DNA of 64,000 nt from Planctomycetota bacterium (GTDB lineage: Bacteria > Planctomycetota > Phycisphaerae > WQYP01), in contig JAJYZF010000013.1 of the NCBI GenBank assembly GCA_021800165.1, positions 1-64,000 of the forward strand. The letters run 5' to 3'. Position 1 is the stretch's first letter. Each line of letters begins with the position of its first letter. The notes beneath the pieces were generated by a model, which made no database searches, was not told the DNA's origin, and saw only the letters and a program-made list of their open reading frames with translations. The position numbers and the translations under genes were made by a program. Of this stretch, positions 8,790 through 16,952 are shown in pieces.

Positions 8790-9120
8790 ATACCACCCGC
8801 CGGGTCGCCTCCACCGCACGTCGAAAATACGGATTCCGCATGGACTGCTCCGTAACCAAATCCACACGCCGGCCAAACAACTTCTCCAGTCCATCGGCAA
8901 AATCGAGGTACCGATCCGCGTATTCGCCCGTTGGGCCGTACCCCGCGAAGTTGACCAGAAAGTCCAGGTCGCTCGCTTCAGAAATGACTCTGCCCGCCGC
9001 CGCCGAACCGAAAATACTCAACCGCTCTACGCGGAAGCGCCGGCAAAGCTCTGCAAGATCGCCGCGATGTTGGTCCACCAAATCAATCATATAGCCGAGG
9101 ATAGCCATTTTTGGGGCCAT
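8758..9120 (-). CDS. mntA: MntA-like nucleotidyltransferase antitoxin
   Basis: A minimal nucleotidyltransferase of about 120 residues. The motif FGSAAAGRVISEASDLDFL gives the GS...DxD active site, which in known MntA adds AMP to a Tyr of HepT and neutralises it. The spacing between GS and DxD is one residue longer than the usual GSX10DXD. The start is uncertain: 9120 (MAPKMAIL) or 9108 (MAILGY). The longer listed frame to 9216 runs into a dispersed repeat that also broke the hicA gene, so the native 5' end may have been changed. It pairs with the downstream HEPN gene. Confidence 0.8.
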   Translation of the reverse strand: MAPKMAILGYMIDLVDQHRGDLAELCRRFRVERLSIFGSAAAGRVISEASDLDFLVNFAGYGPTGEYADRYLDFADGLEKLFGRRVDLVTEQSMRNPYFRRAVEATRRVVYERSNQSAAV

Positions 9121-9275
9121 TGCAACATTAGAAATAATGCCCCCGCCCTTTGCATTCCCCTGCGTACCCTGCGGTAAAAAATCACCGTCGTCCCCCGTTG
9201 CCGCGCTCTTGGCCATCCCCCGTTACAGAACGCACGCACAACGTCGCGGCCACTAAGAACCGGAAGTGCTGCCAT
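9087..9275 (-). pseudogene. hicA: hicA toxin, truncated by dispersed repeat
   Basis: The frame starts MAALPVLSGRDVVRAF and reaches RARQRG, which is the N-terminal half of a HicA mRNA-interferase (compare LPVLSG...VVRAL...RQRGSH). From about base 9200 it continues in sequence matching a repeat seen again at 9800-9850 (TACCCTGCGG..AAAAATCACC). The catalytic His after RQRG is absent and the C-terminal beta-sheet never appears. The start overlaps the hicB stop by one base (TGATG), so an intact hicB-hicA pair was probably once present. The remaining residues are translated repeat, not HicA. Confidence 0.65.
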
Positions 9276-9481
9276 CAGATGGCAACCTCAATTTGTTGAG
9301 TCTCAATAGTCAGCGGCATGCCATGCTCGGCACGAACCTCAAGACACGCGGCAATCGCTTCACGAATATTGGCCATGGCCTCGTCGCGGGTAGCTCCTTG
9401 GCTGACGCAACCCGGTATTGAGGGGCATTCAACCACCCATACGCCATCTTCATCACGATTTATGACTGTTAAAAATTTCAT
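9275..9481 (-). CDS. hicB: HicB-family antitoxin
   Basis: A 68-residue protein with the HicB fold signature: MKFLTVINRDEDGVWVVECPSIPGCVSQGATRDEAMANIREAI. Partial RNase H-like HicB domains of this size neutralise HicA and often repress their own promoter when fused to a DNA-binding tail, which is absent here. It precedes the broken hicA in the same orientation with a one-base overlap, so it may now be an orphan antitoxin. The ATG at 9481 is the only sensible start. Confidence 0.82.
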   Translation of the reverse strand: MKFLTVINRDEDGVWVVECPSIPGCVSQGATRDEAMANIREAIAACLEVRAEHGMPLTIETQQIEVAI

Positions 9482-10059
9482 GCTCTTATTATAACTCCCA
9501 GCAGTCCAGCCGCCAAACTAAAAACCAACAAAGACAAGATTCGAGAGCGGCCAGGTTTTATGGCAACGGCCCGCTTCCGCCCAAAATCAATCCCGGAGCC
9601 AAATCCCGCCTTTTTTGTCGCGGAAATCGTGCCCGCCCGTTGCGGATGTGACTCTCTGCCAAACGCACCGCCCCGGCGAGCTTGCCACAATTTATGGCCG
9701 CACCCGCCAACTTAGTTTCCACACCGCTGGCCGCTGCCGCCGGCACAAACGAACCCGCCACCCCCGGCACCCGCGCCGGCTGCGGCCCACCGCCGCACGT
9801 CGTCCTTCGCGTTCCCCTGCGTACCCTGCGGGAAAAATCACCGTCGTCACCCGTCAAGGCATGGATGCCGAAATCTCCCGAGCTTTCAGGCGGCCGGAAC
9901 CGCCAATCGGGACTGGCCACCGACCGCTTCGTGACCCTCCGCTGCGGCGGCGCTTTTGACCAAGTGCCGGATCAATGAGTATAATCCGATGAGTTTGTGA
10001 GTTGTTTCACAAACCGCCCTCGGCCAGGCGGATGCAAGGCCCAGCGAAGAAGAGTTTTT
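9482..10059. repeat. Intergenic region with dispersed repeat units
   Basis: No gene is visible in about 580 bases. Bases 9795-9850 repeat the unit that interrupts hicA (TTCCCCTGCGTACCCTGCGG). Bases 9858-9869 (GGCATGGATGCC, itself an inverted repeat) open the dispersed element found again at 17.05, 27.6, 60.2 and 62.4 kb, followed by CGAAATCTCCCGA. The 114-, 120- and 98-residue ORFs here are translations of the repeat. The last 60 bases must hold the nuoA promoter. Confidence 0.6.
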
Positions 10060-10482
10060 ATGCCGAATTTAGCCTTGGCTGCCGTGGCCGCGAATTCCAA
10101 TACTTTTGAGTACTGGATACTTATTGGGCTGTTTTTTATCATCGCCTTGATTTTTGCGCTTAGCAATGTGGTGCTTTCGGCGATTCTAGGTCCCTCGCGC
10201 AAGGGGCGGGTGAAGGATTCAACCTATGAATCCGGCGTGGATCCGCTGGGCAGCACCAAAGACCGCTTTAACGTGCGGTTTTATCTGGTGGCGATGGTGT
10301 TTCTCGTGCTGGATGTGGAAATTCTGTTTTTGATTCCTTGGGTGATGATCTTTTCCAAGCGGCAAGACCCCAGCCTGCATTTAAGCCATGTGCCCCTGTT
10401 TGCCAGCATCATTATTTTTACCATCATCCTGATTCTGGCCTATGTGTATGCGTGGGCCAAGGATGTGTTCAACTGGAGTTAA
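10060..10482 (+). CDS. nuoA: NADH-quinone oxidoreductase subunit A
   Basis: A 140-residue membrane subunit of respiratory complex I. It has three transmembrane helices (about residues 15-40, 75-95 and 105-130). The family core is clear: [39 protein letters not shown], with the conserved acidic residues of the DxE motif in helix 2. NuoA sits at the joint between the membrane arm and the quinone site. The start at 10060 follows a GAAGAAGAG stretch, and the earlier listed start adds a non-conserved tail. It lies 73 bases before nuoB. Confidence 0.93.
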   Translation: MPNLALAAVAANSNTFEYWILIGLFFIIALIFALSNVVLSAILGPSRKGRVKDSTYESGVDPLGSTKDRFNVRFYLVAMVFLVLDVEILFLIPWVMIFSKRQDPSLHLSHVPLFASIIIFTIILILAYVYAWAKDVFNWS

Positions 10483-10555
10483 CGGCCGCCGGAAGGCGGC
10501 CCGCAAGATCCCGGCGAACGGTGGCTTGTGCCGGCCCTGCTTAGGAAGCTGTTTT

Positions 10556-11134
10556 ATGTCCATAGAACCTACTTCGTTACCCGATAATGTTCTCACCATG
10601 AACCTGAAAAAGGTGGTCAACTGGTGTCGGCGTTCCAGCGTCTGGCCGATGCCGTTCGCCACGGCCTGCTGCGGCATTGAACTGATGGCCACCGCCAGCA
10701 GCCGCTATGACCTGGCCAGGTTCGGGGCGGAAGTGATGCGGTTTTCCCCGCGGCAGGCGGATCTGATGATTGTGGCCGGTCGTGTGAGCATCAAGATGAT
10801 GCCGGTGCTGCACCGTATTTATCTGCAGATGGCCGAACCCAAATGGGTCATCAGCATGGGTGCCTGCGCCAGCACCGGCGGGGTTTTCGATAATTACGCC
10901 ACAGTACAGGGCATCGATCAATTCCTGCCGGTGGATGTGTACGTGCCCGGCTGCCCGCCGCGGCCGGAAACCCTCATGGAAGGCATTATGCTCATACAAA
11001 AAATTATTGATCAACAGGGTATGCCCGCGGCCCAACGCCAGCCGATGAAACTTGCGGTGCAGCCTAACTACCGGCCTACCCCGCAACCGCAGGTGGTTCT
11101 AGGCCCCAAGCTGGCCGCCGCCCTGCACGAATAG
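10556..11134 (+). CDS. nuoB: NADH-quinone oxidoreductase subunit B
   Basis: A 192-residue peripheral complex I subunit that holds iron-sulfur cluster N2, the last electron carrier before quinone. The cluster ligands are visible: the adjacent Cys pair in TACCGIE (about residue 40), the Cys in MGACASTGG (about 104) and the Cys in VPGCPPRPE (about 134). The start at 10556 follows AGGAAG. The C-terminal 30 residues are Pro/Gln-rich and not part of the family core. Only nuoA and nuoB are here. The usual nuoC neighbour is replaced by a convergent dehydrogenase gene, so the rest of the complex must be encoded elsewhere. Confidence 0.93.
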   Translation: MSIEPTSLPDNVLTMNLKKVVNWCRRSSVWPMPFATACCGIELMATASSRYDLARFGAEVMRFSPRQADLMIVAGRVSIKMMPVLHRIYLQMAEPKWVISMGACASTGGVFDNYATVQGIDQFLPVDVYVPGCPPRPETLMEGIMLIQKIIDQQGMPAAQRQPMKLAVQPNYRPTPQPQVVLGPKLAAALHE

Positions 11135-11182
11135 TGGCGCTGCCGGCCACTCTGCGATCCCCACTGCCGCCCCAACCACCCT

Positions 11183-12169
11183 TTAGATGACCGTCCAATC
11201 GAATAATACGCCCATGGTTTTTTCGCGCTGGGCGTCGATGGTTTCGTAGGCCTGCTGACATTGGTCGGGCCGGAAAGTGTGGGTATTCAGGCCCGCAAGG
11301 TTAAACTGCCCCGACACAGCCAGTTTGAAAAACATGCCGGCACCCGCGGCGTTAGTCAATACGTCCACATGCCCGTCGTGCGCTCCAACCACGGTCAGGC
11401 CACGGACAATCACATCTTTGGTCAGATGTTGCTGATCGGGAAAACCCGTATCCCCCAGCAGCACCACCCGGCCCCGATCCGCCGCCATGGCCAATGCCGC
11501 CGAAAAGACCGCCGCATGGCCCGTCGAATCAATCACCACCCGGGGTCGTCGGCCGCCATTGGCCGCGAGGATTTCCGCTTCCATTTGGTTTATGGCGCCC
11601 GCCACCACCGCCGTGGCCCCGCCCGCCTGGGCCAGGGCCAAACGCGCCCCGAGCGTATCCACGCAGATGATGGTGGTAGCCCCGGCAGCCTTGGCCCAGC
11701 GCACGGACATCTGCCCGATGGGGCCGGCCCCAATTACCAGAACCGAGTCTCCCAATACGTATTGTGCCGCCAGTGCCCCGACGCCGGCAATTTTCGCCAA
11801 GGCAAACCAGGCCGCCATTTTCGAGTCCATCTCCGCCGGCACCGGGAAAAAGTCGCCGGCATCCGCGACCACTTCGGAGGCATGGGCCAGGCGCGCCGCC
11901 ACGCGGTCGCCCACGCGAAATTGCTGCACCTTGGCGCCAACGTGCGTGACTTGTCCGATCAGCGAATAGCCGGGCGTAAATGGGTACTTGATCCAGTTGT
12001 CCCAGTGGCTGCCCGGAGCGAAATTGCGATTAAAGCAGATCAATTCCGTCCCGGTACTGACCAATGAAACCAAGGTCTTAACGCGCACCGCCGTGTCGGT
12101 GATTGGCGCAGGGGCCACGGATTCCAGGGCGCATTGACGTTGGCCGGTGAATATGATGCGTTGGGTCAT
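11183..12169 (-). CDS. MDR-superfamily dehydrogenase without the usual zinc ligands
   Basis: A 328-residue medium-chain dehydrogenase/reductase. The N-terminal GroES-like half has STGTELICF where zinc enzymes have CGTD, and PGYSLIG in place of the GHE motif, and there is no four-Cys structural loop. The C-terminal Rossmann half has VLVIGAGPIGQM at about 143-154. It therefore probably acts as a zinc-independent NAD(P)-dependent oxidoreductase of a sugar or related polyol. It is the second gene of an operon with the isomerase upstream (46-base gap) and has its own AGGAG site before the ATG at 12169. Both genes diverge from an AraC regulator. Confidence 0.78.
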   Translation of the reverse strand: MTQRIIFTGQRQCALESVAPAPITDTAVRVKTLVSLVSTGTELICFNRNFAPGSHWDNWIKYPFTPGYSLIGQVTHVGAKVQQFRVGDRVAARLAHASEVVADAGDFFPVPAEMDSKMAAWFALAKIAGVGALAAQYVLGDSVLVIGAGPIGQMSVRWAKAAGATTIICVDTLGARLALAQAGGATAVVAGAINQMEAEILAANGGRRPRVVIDSTGHAAVFSAALAMAADRGRVVLLGDTGFPDQQHLTKDVIVRGLTVVGAHDGHVDVLTNAAGAGMFFKLAVSGQFNLAGLNTHTFRPDQCQQAYETIDAQREKTMGVLFDWTVI

Positions 12170-12215
12170 AAACTTTTACTCCTGATAAGCGCAAGTGGTT
12201 CTGATATCTTGGCGG

Positions 12216-13016
12216 TTAATCGGCGGCCTCTACCCGCCAGTCGCAGAGGGCAAAGGTACTGCGCAGGGCCTTGAGAGCATCGCCTTGGGGCCAAAATTCG
12301 TGCCCGACATAGCCGTCGTAGTCGCTCTGGGCAATGGCCCGGCAGATTCCGCGGTAATTGAGTTCCTGATGATCATCAAGATCATGCCGCCCCGGATTCC
12401 CCGCCGTGTGAAAATGACCGATATGGCGGATGGCTTTCTGCAAGGTGCGAATCACATCACCTTCCATAATTTGCATGTGGTAAATATCGTAAAGCAGTTT
12501 GACCCGCGGGCTGTTCACCAGATTGCAAAGCGCCACCCCCCAGGCGGTATGATCCGCCTGATAGTTGTAATGGTCGATGCGGGAATTGAGCAATTCCACA
12601 TTCAAATTGACGCCCTTTTTTTCCGCCCATGGGGCGGAAAGCCGCAGGGCCTGGGCACAAACAAGCAGACCTTCGTAATCGCTCTGGCCGGCGTTGCGGT
12701 TGCCGCTGAAGCAAATCAGGCCGGGAATGTCATAATCCGCCGCCAAGCCAATGGACTCGTGTAATTCCGCGGTTATTCGCTGGTGGTTCTCCACCCGGTT
12801 CAAGCCATCGTCCAGCGAGGCGTGGCCGCACATGCTCACCAGCCGCAGGCCGCACTTTTGCACCGTGGCCATGAGCGTCTTGAATTCGGCCAACGGCGGC
12901 CGCCCCCAGATCTCAACGCCCTGGTAGCCAAGATCGTGGATCGTCCCCAGCAGATTGTCCATGGCATCTTGGCCGTGATGAAAGGCTGGAAGAACCACCG
13001 ATTGTTTTATGCGCAT
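12216..13016 (-). CDS. Sugar isomerase/epimerase, xylose-isomerase-like TIM barrel
   Basis: A 266-residue TIM-barrel protein of the AP-endonuclease-2 / hydroxypyruvate-isomerase group. Marks are LGYQGVEIWGRP near the N-terminus, NVELLNSRIDHYNYQ (metal-ligand Glu), LYDIYHMQIMEGD (Asp and His), GHFHTAGNPGRHDLD and a final GHEFWPQGD, all metal-site strands of this fold. It probably isomerises a keto/aldo acid or sugar using a divalent metal in the cytoplasm. The start at 13016 has GAAGGA eight bases upstream, and longer listed starts do not. It leads the operon with the MDR dehydrogenase. Confidence 0.82.
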   Translation of the reverse strand: MRIKQSVVLPAFHHGQDAMDNLLGTIHDLGYQGVEIWGRPPLAEFKTLMATVQKCGLRLVSMCGHASLDDGLNRVENHQRITAELHESIGLAADYDIPGLICFSGNRNAGQSDYEGLLVCAQALRLSAPWAEKKGVNLNVELLNSRIDHYNYQADHTAWGVALCNLVNSPRVKLLYDIYHMQIMEGDVIRTLQKAIRHIGHFHTAGNPGRHDLDDHQELNYRGICRAIAQSDYDGYVGHEFWPQGDALKALRSTFALCDWRVEAAD

Positions 13017-13144
13017 AAACCCATCCTTCATTGGTGACCGCTTCGGGCGACATCGCCGCGAGCACCGATGGAACTTTGGCCACCGGAGCGCCGCCACATG
13101 CGGCATACTACGGTTGGCACCTTCCTTCCGCAATACCAAAAACT

Positions 13145-13192
13145 GGCCATTTATGCCATTTTATGGCTACACTACCCATCGTGGTATGATGG
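13145..13192 (+). promoter_or_regulatory. Divergent promoter/operator between isomerase operon and AraC gene
   Basis: The gap holds a TATGAT -10-like box at 13185-13190 for the AraC gene. An inverted repeat CCATC (13176-13180) / GATGG (13188-13192) overlaps this box. A second one, GCCAT-TTT-ATGGC, lies about 20 bases upstream. Such symmetric sites beside a divergent regulator suggest autoregulation, though AraC proteins often bind direct repeats. Confidence 0.4.
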
Positions 13193-13228
13193 ATAATTCA
13201 AAGAACTGATGGATTTGGAGTTTTTTTT

Positions 13229-14158
13229 ATGCCAATTGCCGGTCGAGTCGGCCAAGGTCTTCATTCGGTGGCCCGCGGCCCCAGCGGCCGCCGGCGGTCG
13301 ACCTCCCAGGCCAAGGCGCTGCGGTCCAGCCTCAAACAACTGCGGGTGGAATTCCATTCCGGGTTGCGCCACGAGTTGCCCGTGGGTAAATACAGCCTGC
13401 ATCATCATCCGTACATCGAGGTTGTGTATCACCTACGCGGTCGCGGTCGGACTACTTTTGCCGATGGTCGCAGCGTTGCATTTACCGCCGGCTCGGTGGA
13501 AATTTATCCTCCGTTGATGGCCCACGCCCAGGCCAATGATGAACCGGGAGAAGATGTGTGTGTGCTTATCTCCGTAACACCGCCGCTGGCGCAAATCGTC
13601 GCCATGCCTCTTTATCACGAGCGCTTGGAGGCCCAGAGCGCTGTACATGAAATGATGGCCCAGGCGGCCGAGCCGTCACCGGCCCACGCCATGGCGGGGT
13701 TGGTGGGGCAGGCTCTGGCCCGGGCGATTCTGCTTGTTATTCTGGCGGAAAAGCTGCACGGTGGCCGCCGGGGCCTTGAAACGGCATTAACCGGAACCTA
13801 CGCCCGCAAGGCCCGGGATTTTCTGCAACGGTTTGCCGCGGAAAAAAATTCACTCCAACGGGTTGCGACGCACGTAGGCATCAGCGGTGACCATCTCCGG
13901 CACGTGTTCAGGAGGTGCTACCGTGTGAGCCTCAAGGAATACCAGTTGCGCGTACGGGTGGAAAAAGCCCGCAGCCTGATCGTCCAGACCACCTTGCCGC
14001 TGAAGGTCATTGGCCATCAATGCGGATTTAGCAGCGTGCGTTACTTTTGCGCTCGATTCCGTCGGCATACGGGCCTTTCTCCGGGTCGCTATCGCCGGCG
14101 CTATCAAATGGCCAAACAATTTTCGACGTTCATGGACGAGAGCAAGAAGCAGCGGTAA
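13229..14158 (+). CDS. AraC-family transcriptional regulator
   Basis: A 309-residue protein. The N-terminal cupin-like sensor (about 40-115) includes HHHPYIEVVYHLRGRG and AFTAGSVEIYPP. The C-terminal 100 residues form two helix-turn-helix motifs (RVATHVGISGDHLRHVFRR, then IGHQCGFSSVRYFCARFRRHTGLSPGRYR). It most likely senses a sugar and controls the divergent isomerase/dehydrogenase operon. A GGAG site followed by a run of T precedes the ATG at 13229. The N-terminal 35 residues are basic and not conserved in the family. Confidence 0.88.
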   Translation: MPIAGRVGQGLHSVARGPSGRRRSTSQAKALRSSLKQLRVEFHSGLRHELPVGKYSLHHHPYIEVVYHLRGRGRTTFADGRSVAFTAGSVEIYPPLMAHAQANDEPGEDVCVLISVTPPLAQIVAMPLYHERLEAQSAVHEMMAQAAEPSPAHAMAGLVGQALARAILLVILAEKLHGGRRGLETALTGTYARKARDFLQRFAAEKNSLQRVATHVGISGDHLRHVFRRCYRVSLKEYQLRVRVEKARSLIVQTTLPLKVIGHQCGFSSVRYFCARFRRHTGLSPGRYRRRYQMAKQFSTFMDESKKQR

Positions 14159-14270
14159 AAAGCCGTCACGCGCGGCGCTGGCGGCAGCCAGGCTGGTTTT
14201 GTGGCGCTGGAAAAAACACCTCGTTTTGGTGACTTTTTCGGTTGCAAAAACGACAAAAAACCAAAAAATA

Positions 14271-14384
14271 AAAATCACATCACATTATTACAAAGGCACT
14301 TACAACATTTTTAAATTCTTGATCAATTTATTTTCTTGACTTTTAATTTGCGTGAGGTTAAAGTGGTAGCTAGTAATAGCTATG
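14271..14384 (+). promoter_or_regulatory. Cassette A promoter with operator candidate
   Basis: The block 14271-14346 is about 90 percent identical by eye to 24960-25035 upstream of the second cassette. It is A/T-rich and ends in TTGACT at 14336-14341, a good -35 box. A weak -10 (TAAAGT, 14359-14364) follows 17 bases later. Just downstream, TAGCTA at 14367-14372 and again at 14377-14382 form a symmetric site (TAGCTA-GTAA-TAGCTA), well placed for a repressor. Sequence identity with the other promoter ends at the start of the operator region. Confidence 0.55.
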
Positions 14385-14447
14385 GAATCTGCAAGGATCG
14401 GTTCCAACGCGGCTGATGCCGGTGCTCTCTATAAAAAAGGCCCATCA

Positions 14448-15614
14448 ATGGATACGCAGGATTTAATTTCCAACTTCCACCCCCGGCCCGGCTTTTCCCG
14501 ACGCTCGGAAATGGCGGCTTACCTACGCGAGCTTATAGTCAGCGGAAAGGTTGCCGCGGGGACAAAACTGCCACCCATGGGGATCCTCGCCACTGCTTGG
14601 GGCACCCATCCACCTGCGGTACAGGCGGCGATGAATGCACTGGTCAAGGAAGGGCTGGTGTTGCGGCTGATGGGACGGGGCACTTTTGTGCGCGAAAAGA
14701 CCACCGGGTTAAGACAGGTGGCGTTGTACATTTCCGGCAACCGCTGGGCGGGGCAGGCCAATACCTTTGTCGGCCATCTGATGCCTACCTTGGTCGATCA
14801 TTTCGGAGAACTGGGGGTCCGTGCCCAACCATGGATATCCCGCCGTCCGCGACATTTGGCGGACCAACCATGGGAAGAACTGGAATCGGCGGCCAAGCGG
14901 CGTGAAATTCAGGGCGTGATTGTGGCAGCCACCGACCAACGGGAAGCGGCTTGGCTCATGAAACTGCCTGTACCGGTGGTGTTTTTGGCCGGCATGTCTT
15001 TTCCAAATCGGCTGGCTCTGTCATTGGACGGAGCAATCAGCGAATCCATCGCCCATCTGGCGAGCTGCGGGTGTCGATCCATTGGCCTGATCACCGTGTT
15101 CTCGCGATTCAACAAAGATTCCAGCGGCAACAAGGTGGACTCCGTGAGATTTTTTGAACGGTTTTTCCAATTGGCAGCAGACCATGGACTTAAGGTGAAA
15201 GAATCGTGGATCCCAGCGCCGGAGGTGGATGTACCGGAAAAGAGCGCCGCAAAGTTCGGCTACGACAGCTTTCACCAGTTGTGGAACCAGTCGGAGAAAC
15301 CCGACGCATTGGTGGTGCATACCGATGTGGTAGCGCACGGTGTGCTGATGGCATTGGGCCAGCGGCAGGTGCGGGTGCCGCATGACCTGCGTTTGGTGTT
15401 GCATCGCAATGTGGAGATGGGGTTGTTTTGCCCTGTTCCGGCCAGTTTTATTGATCTGCACATACAGAAGGTCGCTACCACACTGGCGGATTTGCTCCAA
15501 CGCTTATGCCGAGGAGAAAGTGTTCCGCAACCCATGACGGTGGAGGCCGAGTTTGTGCCGGAAAGTGTGGCGGCAGGTTTGGACGCCCATGCAACAACGG
15601 CTCTGGCGGGATGA
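14448..15614 (+). CDS. GntR-LacI-type hybrid transcriptional regulator (cassette A)
   Basis: A 388-residue regulator. The N-terminal 75 residues form a GntR winged helix (RRSEMAAYLRELIVSGKVAAGTKLPP ... VKEGLVLRLMGRGTFV). The rest resembles a LacI/periplasmic-binding-protein sensor (EIQGVIVAA, HLASCGCRSIGLITV, ALVVHTDVVAHGVLMALGQ). The AraR group has this design and releases DNA on binding a sugar. The start at 14448 has AAAAAAGG before it. Its paralog at 25132 is very similar over the whole length. It lies first in the cassette, under a promoter with its own operator candidate, so autoregulation is likely. Confidence 0.85.
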   Translation: MDTQDLISNFHPRPGFSRRSEMAAYLRELIVSGKVAAGTKLPPMGILATAWGTHPPAVQAAMNALVKEGLVLRLMGRGTFVREKTTGLRQVALYISGNRWAGQANTFVGHLMPTLVDHFGELGVRAQPWISRRPRHLADQPWEELESAAKRREIQGVIVAATDQREAAWLMKLPVPVVFLAGMSFPNRLALSLDGAISESIAHLASCGCRSIGLITVFSRFNKDSSGNKVDSVRFFERFFQLAADHGLKVKESWIPAPEVDVPEKSAAKFGYDSFHQLWNQSEKPDALVVHTDVVAHGVLMALGQRQVRVPHDLRLVLHRNVEMGLFCPVPASFIDLHIQKVATTLADLLQRLCRGESVPQPMTVEAEFVPESVAAGLDAHATTALAG

Positions 15615-15785
15615 GGTGGATCGCCGACGATAAGCCCGGCGCAGGCTATGGAAAATGAATTTGCCTTTTTTCGCGGGCCTTTCGGCCGGCGGGGCAAGTT
15701 TAAGAGAGATCCCGACGGTTGGAACCTGTCCCGAAATCAGACAGGCCCCAATGGCGTTCGGGGCAATTTATCAGGAGGCCATGTT

Positions 15786-15896
15786 ATGGCAAGTAAATTT
15801 CAGTTAGGTTCCCGGTCGCATGTTGCGGCCAACCGCGGTCCGTCCGGCTCGGCGGATAATCAAAAACGCTCCCAGAGGGAGCAGAAGGAGGTTTCT
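15786..15896 (+). promoter_or_regulatory. Conserved 5' leader with second in-frame start and hairpin (A)
   Basis: AGGAGG sits before an ATG at 15786 that is in frame with the PEP-CTERM gene, so translation from here would add 37 charged residues (MASKFQLGSRSHV...) ahead of the signal peptide. A perfect hairpin GCTCCC-AGA-GGGAGC at 15868-15882 lies directly before the second ribosome site (AGAAGGAGG) and the likely real start. The same arrangement, in the same frame, occurs at 26467-26577. It may be a translational control element or a leader peptide. Confidence 0.5.
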
Positions 15897-16859
15897 ATGT
15901 TACCCTCATCTCGTTTCACTCTTTTGGCCGCCGCGACGGCCGCAACCTTGGCCTTGGGTTGTGTAAGCATGGCCCATGCGGATCTAACCCCTGTTTTAGA
16001 GGCTGAGTTCAGCGGCTCCGGCACCGGGACTGGGACTGGCAACATCGTGCAAACCGGCGGCACCGGAACGCTCGTTGCAACCAGCCCCGCCACATCCGCC
16101 ATAGGAACAACTCCTGCCAACGAGTTCACCTCCGGATCGGGCGGCTACCTGTTGACCACCCAAACCGCTGGTGGACCGGACGAGGCCGGTGTCTCAATAA
16201 CCCCCACAGCAGGAGGTGGTTTTAATTCCTGGGTGTCACTGACTGGCAGCGGCCCCAACGGCAATGACAATACAATTAACGGCGCGTTCGATTTCTTTTT
16301 CCGGTCCAACGTTGCGGGGTCGTCCTGGGGCGCTAATGCCATCCGCGTTTTGGACTACACCAGTTTCGCCACGGGCTCATTGCGGCTAGTCCTAGACGCC
16401 CCGCAGGCCAATGCGATCCAACTCCAAATTAAGAATAACGCCAACGGAAGCCAGACTGCTGTTCCGACGGCGTATAACCTCAACATCCAGGCCAATACCA
16501 TTTACCACGTAGCCGGGACATTTACCACTGCGCCCAACTCGGGCTACGTAACGGCCGACCTCTGGGTGGTTGAGGGCAATACCGCGATTTCCAGCACCAG
16601 TACGCCCACCGCGACGAACACCTCTTCCTTGGCGTTCACGGCGACAGCCAACTTCGGCTCACAACCCATAGTTTTTGGCCACGTTAGTTATGGAAACGCG
16701 GCCACAACCATGACCACGGAGTTCGATCAGTTCCGAATTTACAACGGCATTCCGACCACCTTTTCGGCGTTGCCGACTCCCGAGCCGGCCACGCTGGGCT
16801 TGATCGACATCGGCGGCTTGGGCATTTTACTGCTTGGTCGCAAACGCAAAATGGTCTAA
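15897..16859 (+). CDS. PEP-CTERM protein with lectin-like body (cassette A)
   Basis: A 320-residue secreted protein. Residues 1-24 are a signal peptide (MLPSSRFTLLAAATAATLAL...). The body is Gly/Thr/Asn-rich beta-strand sequence with IYHVAGTF and TTEFDQFRIYNG, which resembles a LamG/concanavalin-type jellyroll. The C-terminus has TPEPATLGL, a hydrophobic stretch, then GRKRK, the PEP-CTERM sorting signal that exosortase recognises in exopolysaccharide-producing bacteria. Its 5' leader and signal peptide are almost identical to the protein at 26578, while the mature bodies are unrelated by eye. A terminator follows it. Confidence 0.85.
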   Translation: MLPSSRFTLLAAATAATLALGCVSMAHADLTPVLEAEFSGSGTGTGTGNIVQTGGTGTLVATSPATSAIGTTPANEFTSGSGGYLLTTQTAGGPDEAGVSITPTAGGGFNSWVSLTGSGPNGNDNTINGAFDFFFRSNVAGSSWGANAIRVLDYTSFATGSLRLVLDAPQANAIQLQIKNNANGSQTAVPTAYNLNIQANTIYHVAGTFTTAPNSGYVTADLWVVEGNTAISSTSTPTATNTSSLAFTATANFGSQPIVFGHVSYGNAATTMTTEFDQFRIYNGIPTTFSALPTPEPATLGLIDIGGLGILLLGRKRKMV

Positions 16860-16869
16860 ATGATATCCC

Positions 16870-16905
16870 GGCGGCTGCAGGCATGGTGCTTGCAGCCGCC
16901 CTTTT
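16870..16905 (+). terminator. Intrinsic terminator between PEP-CTERM and pseudopilin genes (A)
   Basis: GGCGGCTGCA (16870-16879) pairs perfectly with TGCAGCCGCC (16891-16900) around an 11-base loop, followed by CTTTT. It lies ten bases after the stop codon and would reduce read-through into the pseudopilin gene, giving more of the upstream product. Confidence 0.8.
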
Positions 16906-16952
16906 CGGCGCGTAACGAGCCGGGGTCCCCTTTTTCCGAAAGGAGTGATTTT

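Noticed and set aside
15700-15785. Possible riboswitch upstream of the PEP-CTERM gene (CCTGTC...GACAGG and GCCCC...GGGGC hairpins)
   Set aside because: The second stem is not kept in the paralogous leader at 26.4 kb and no known riboswitch consensus fits.
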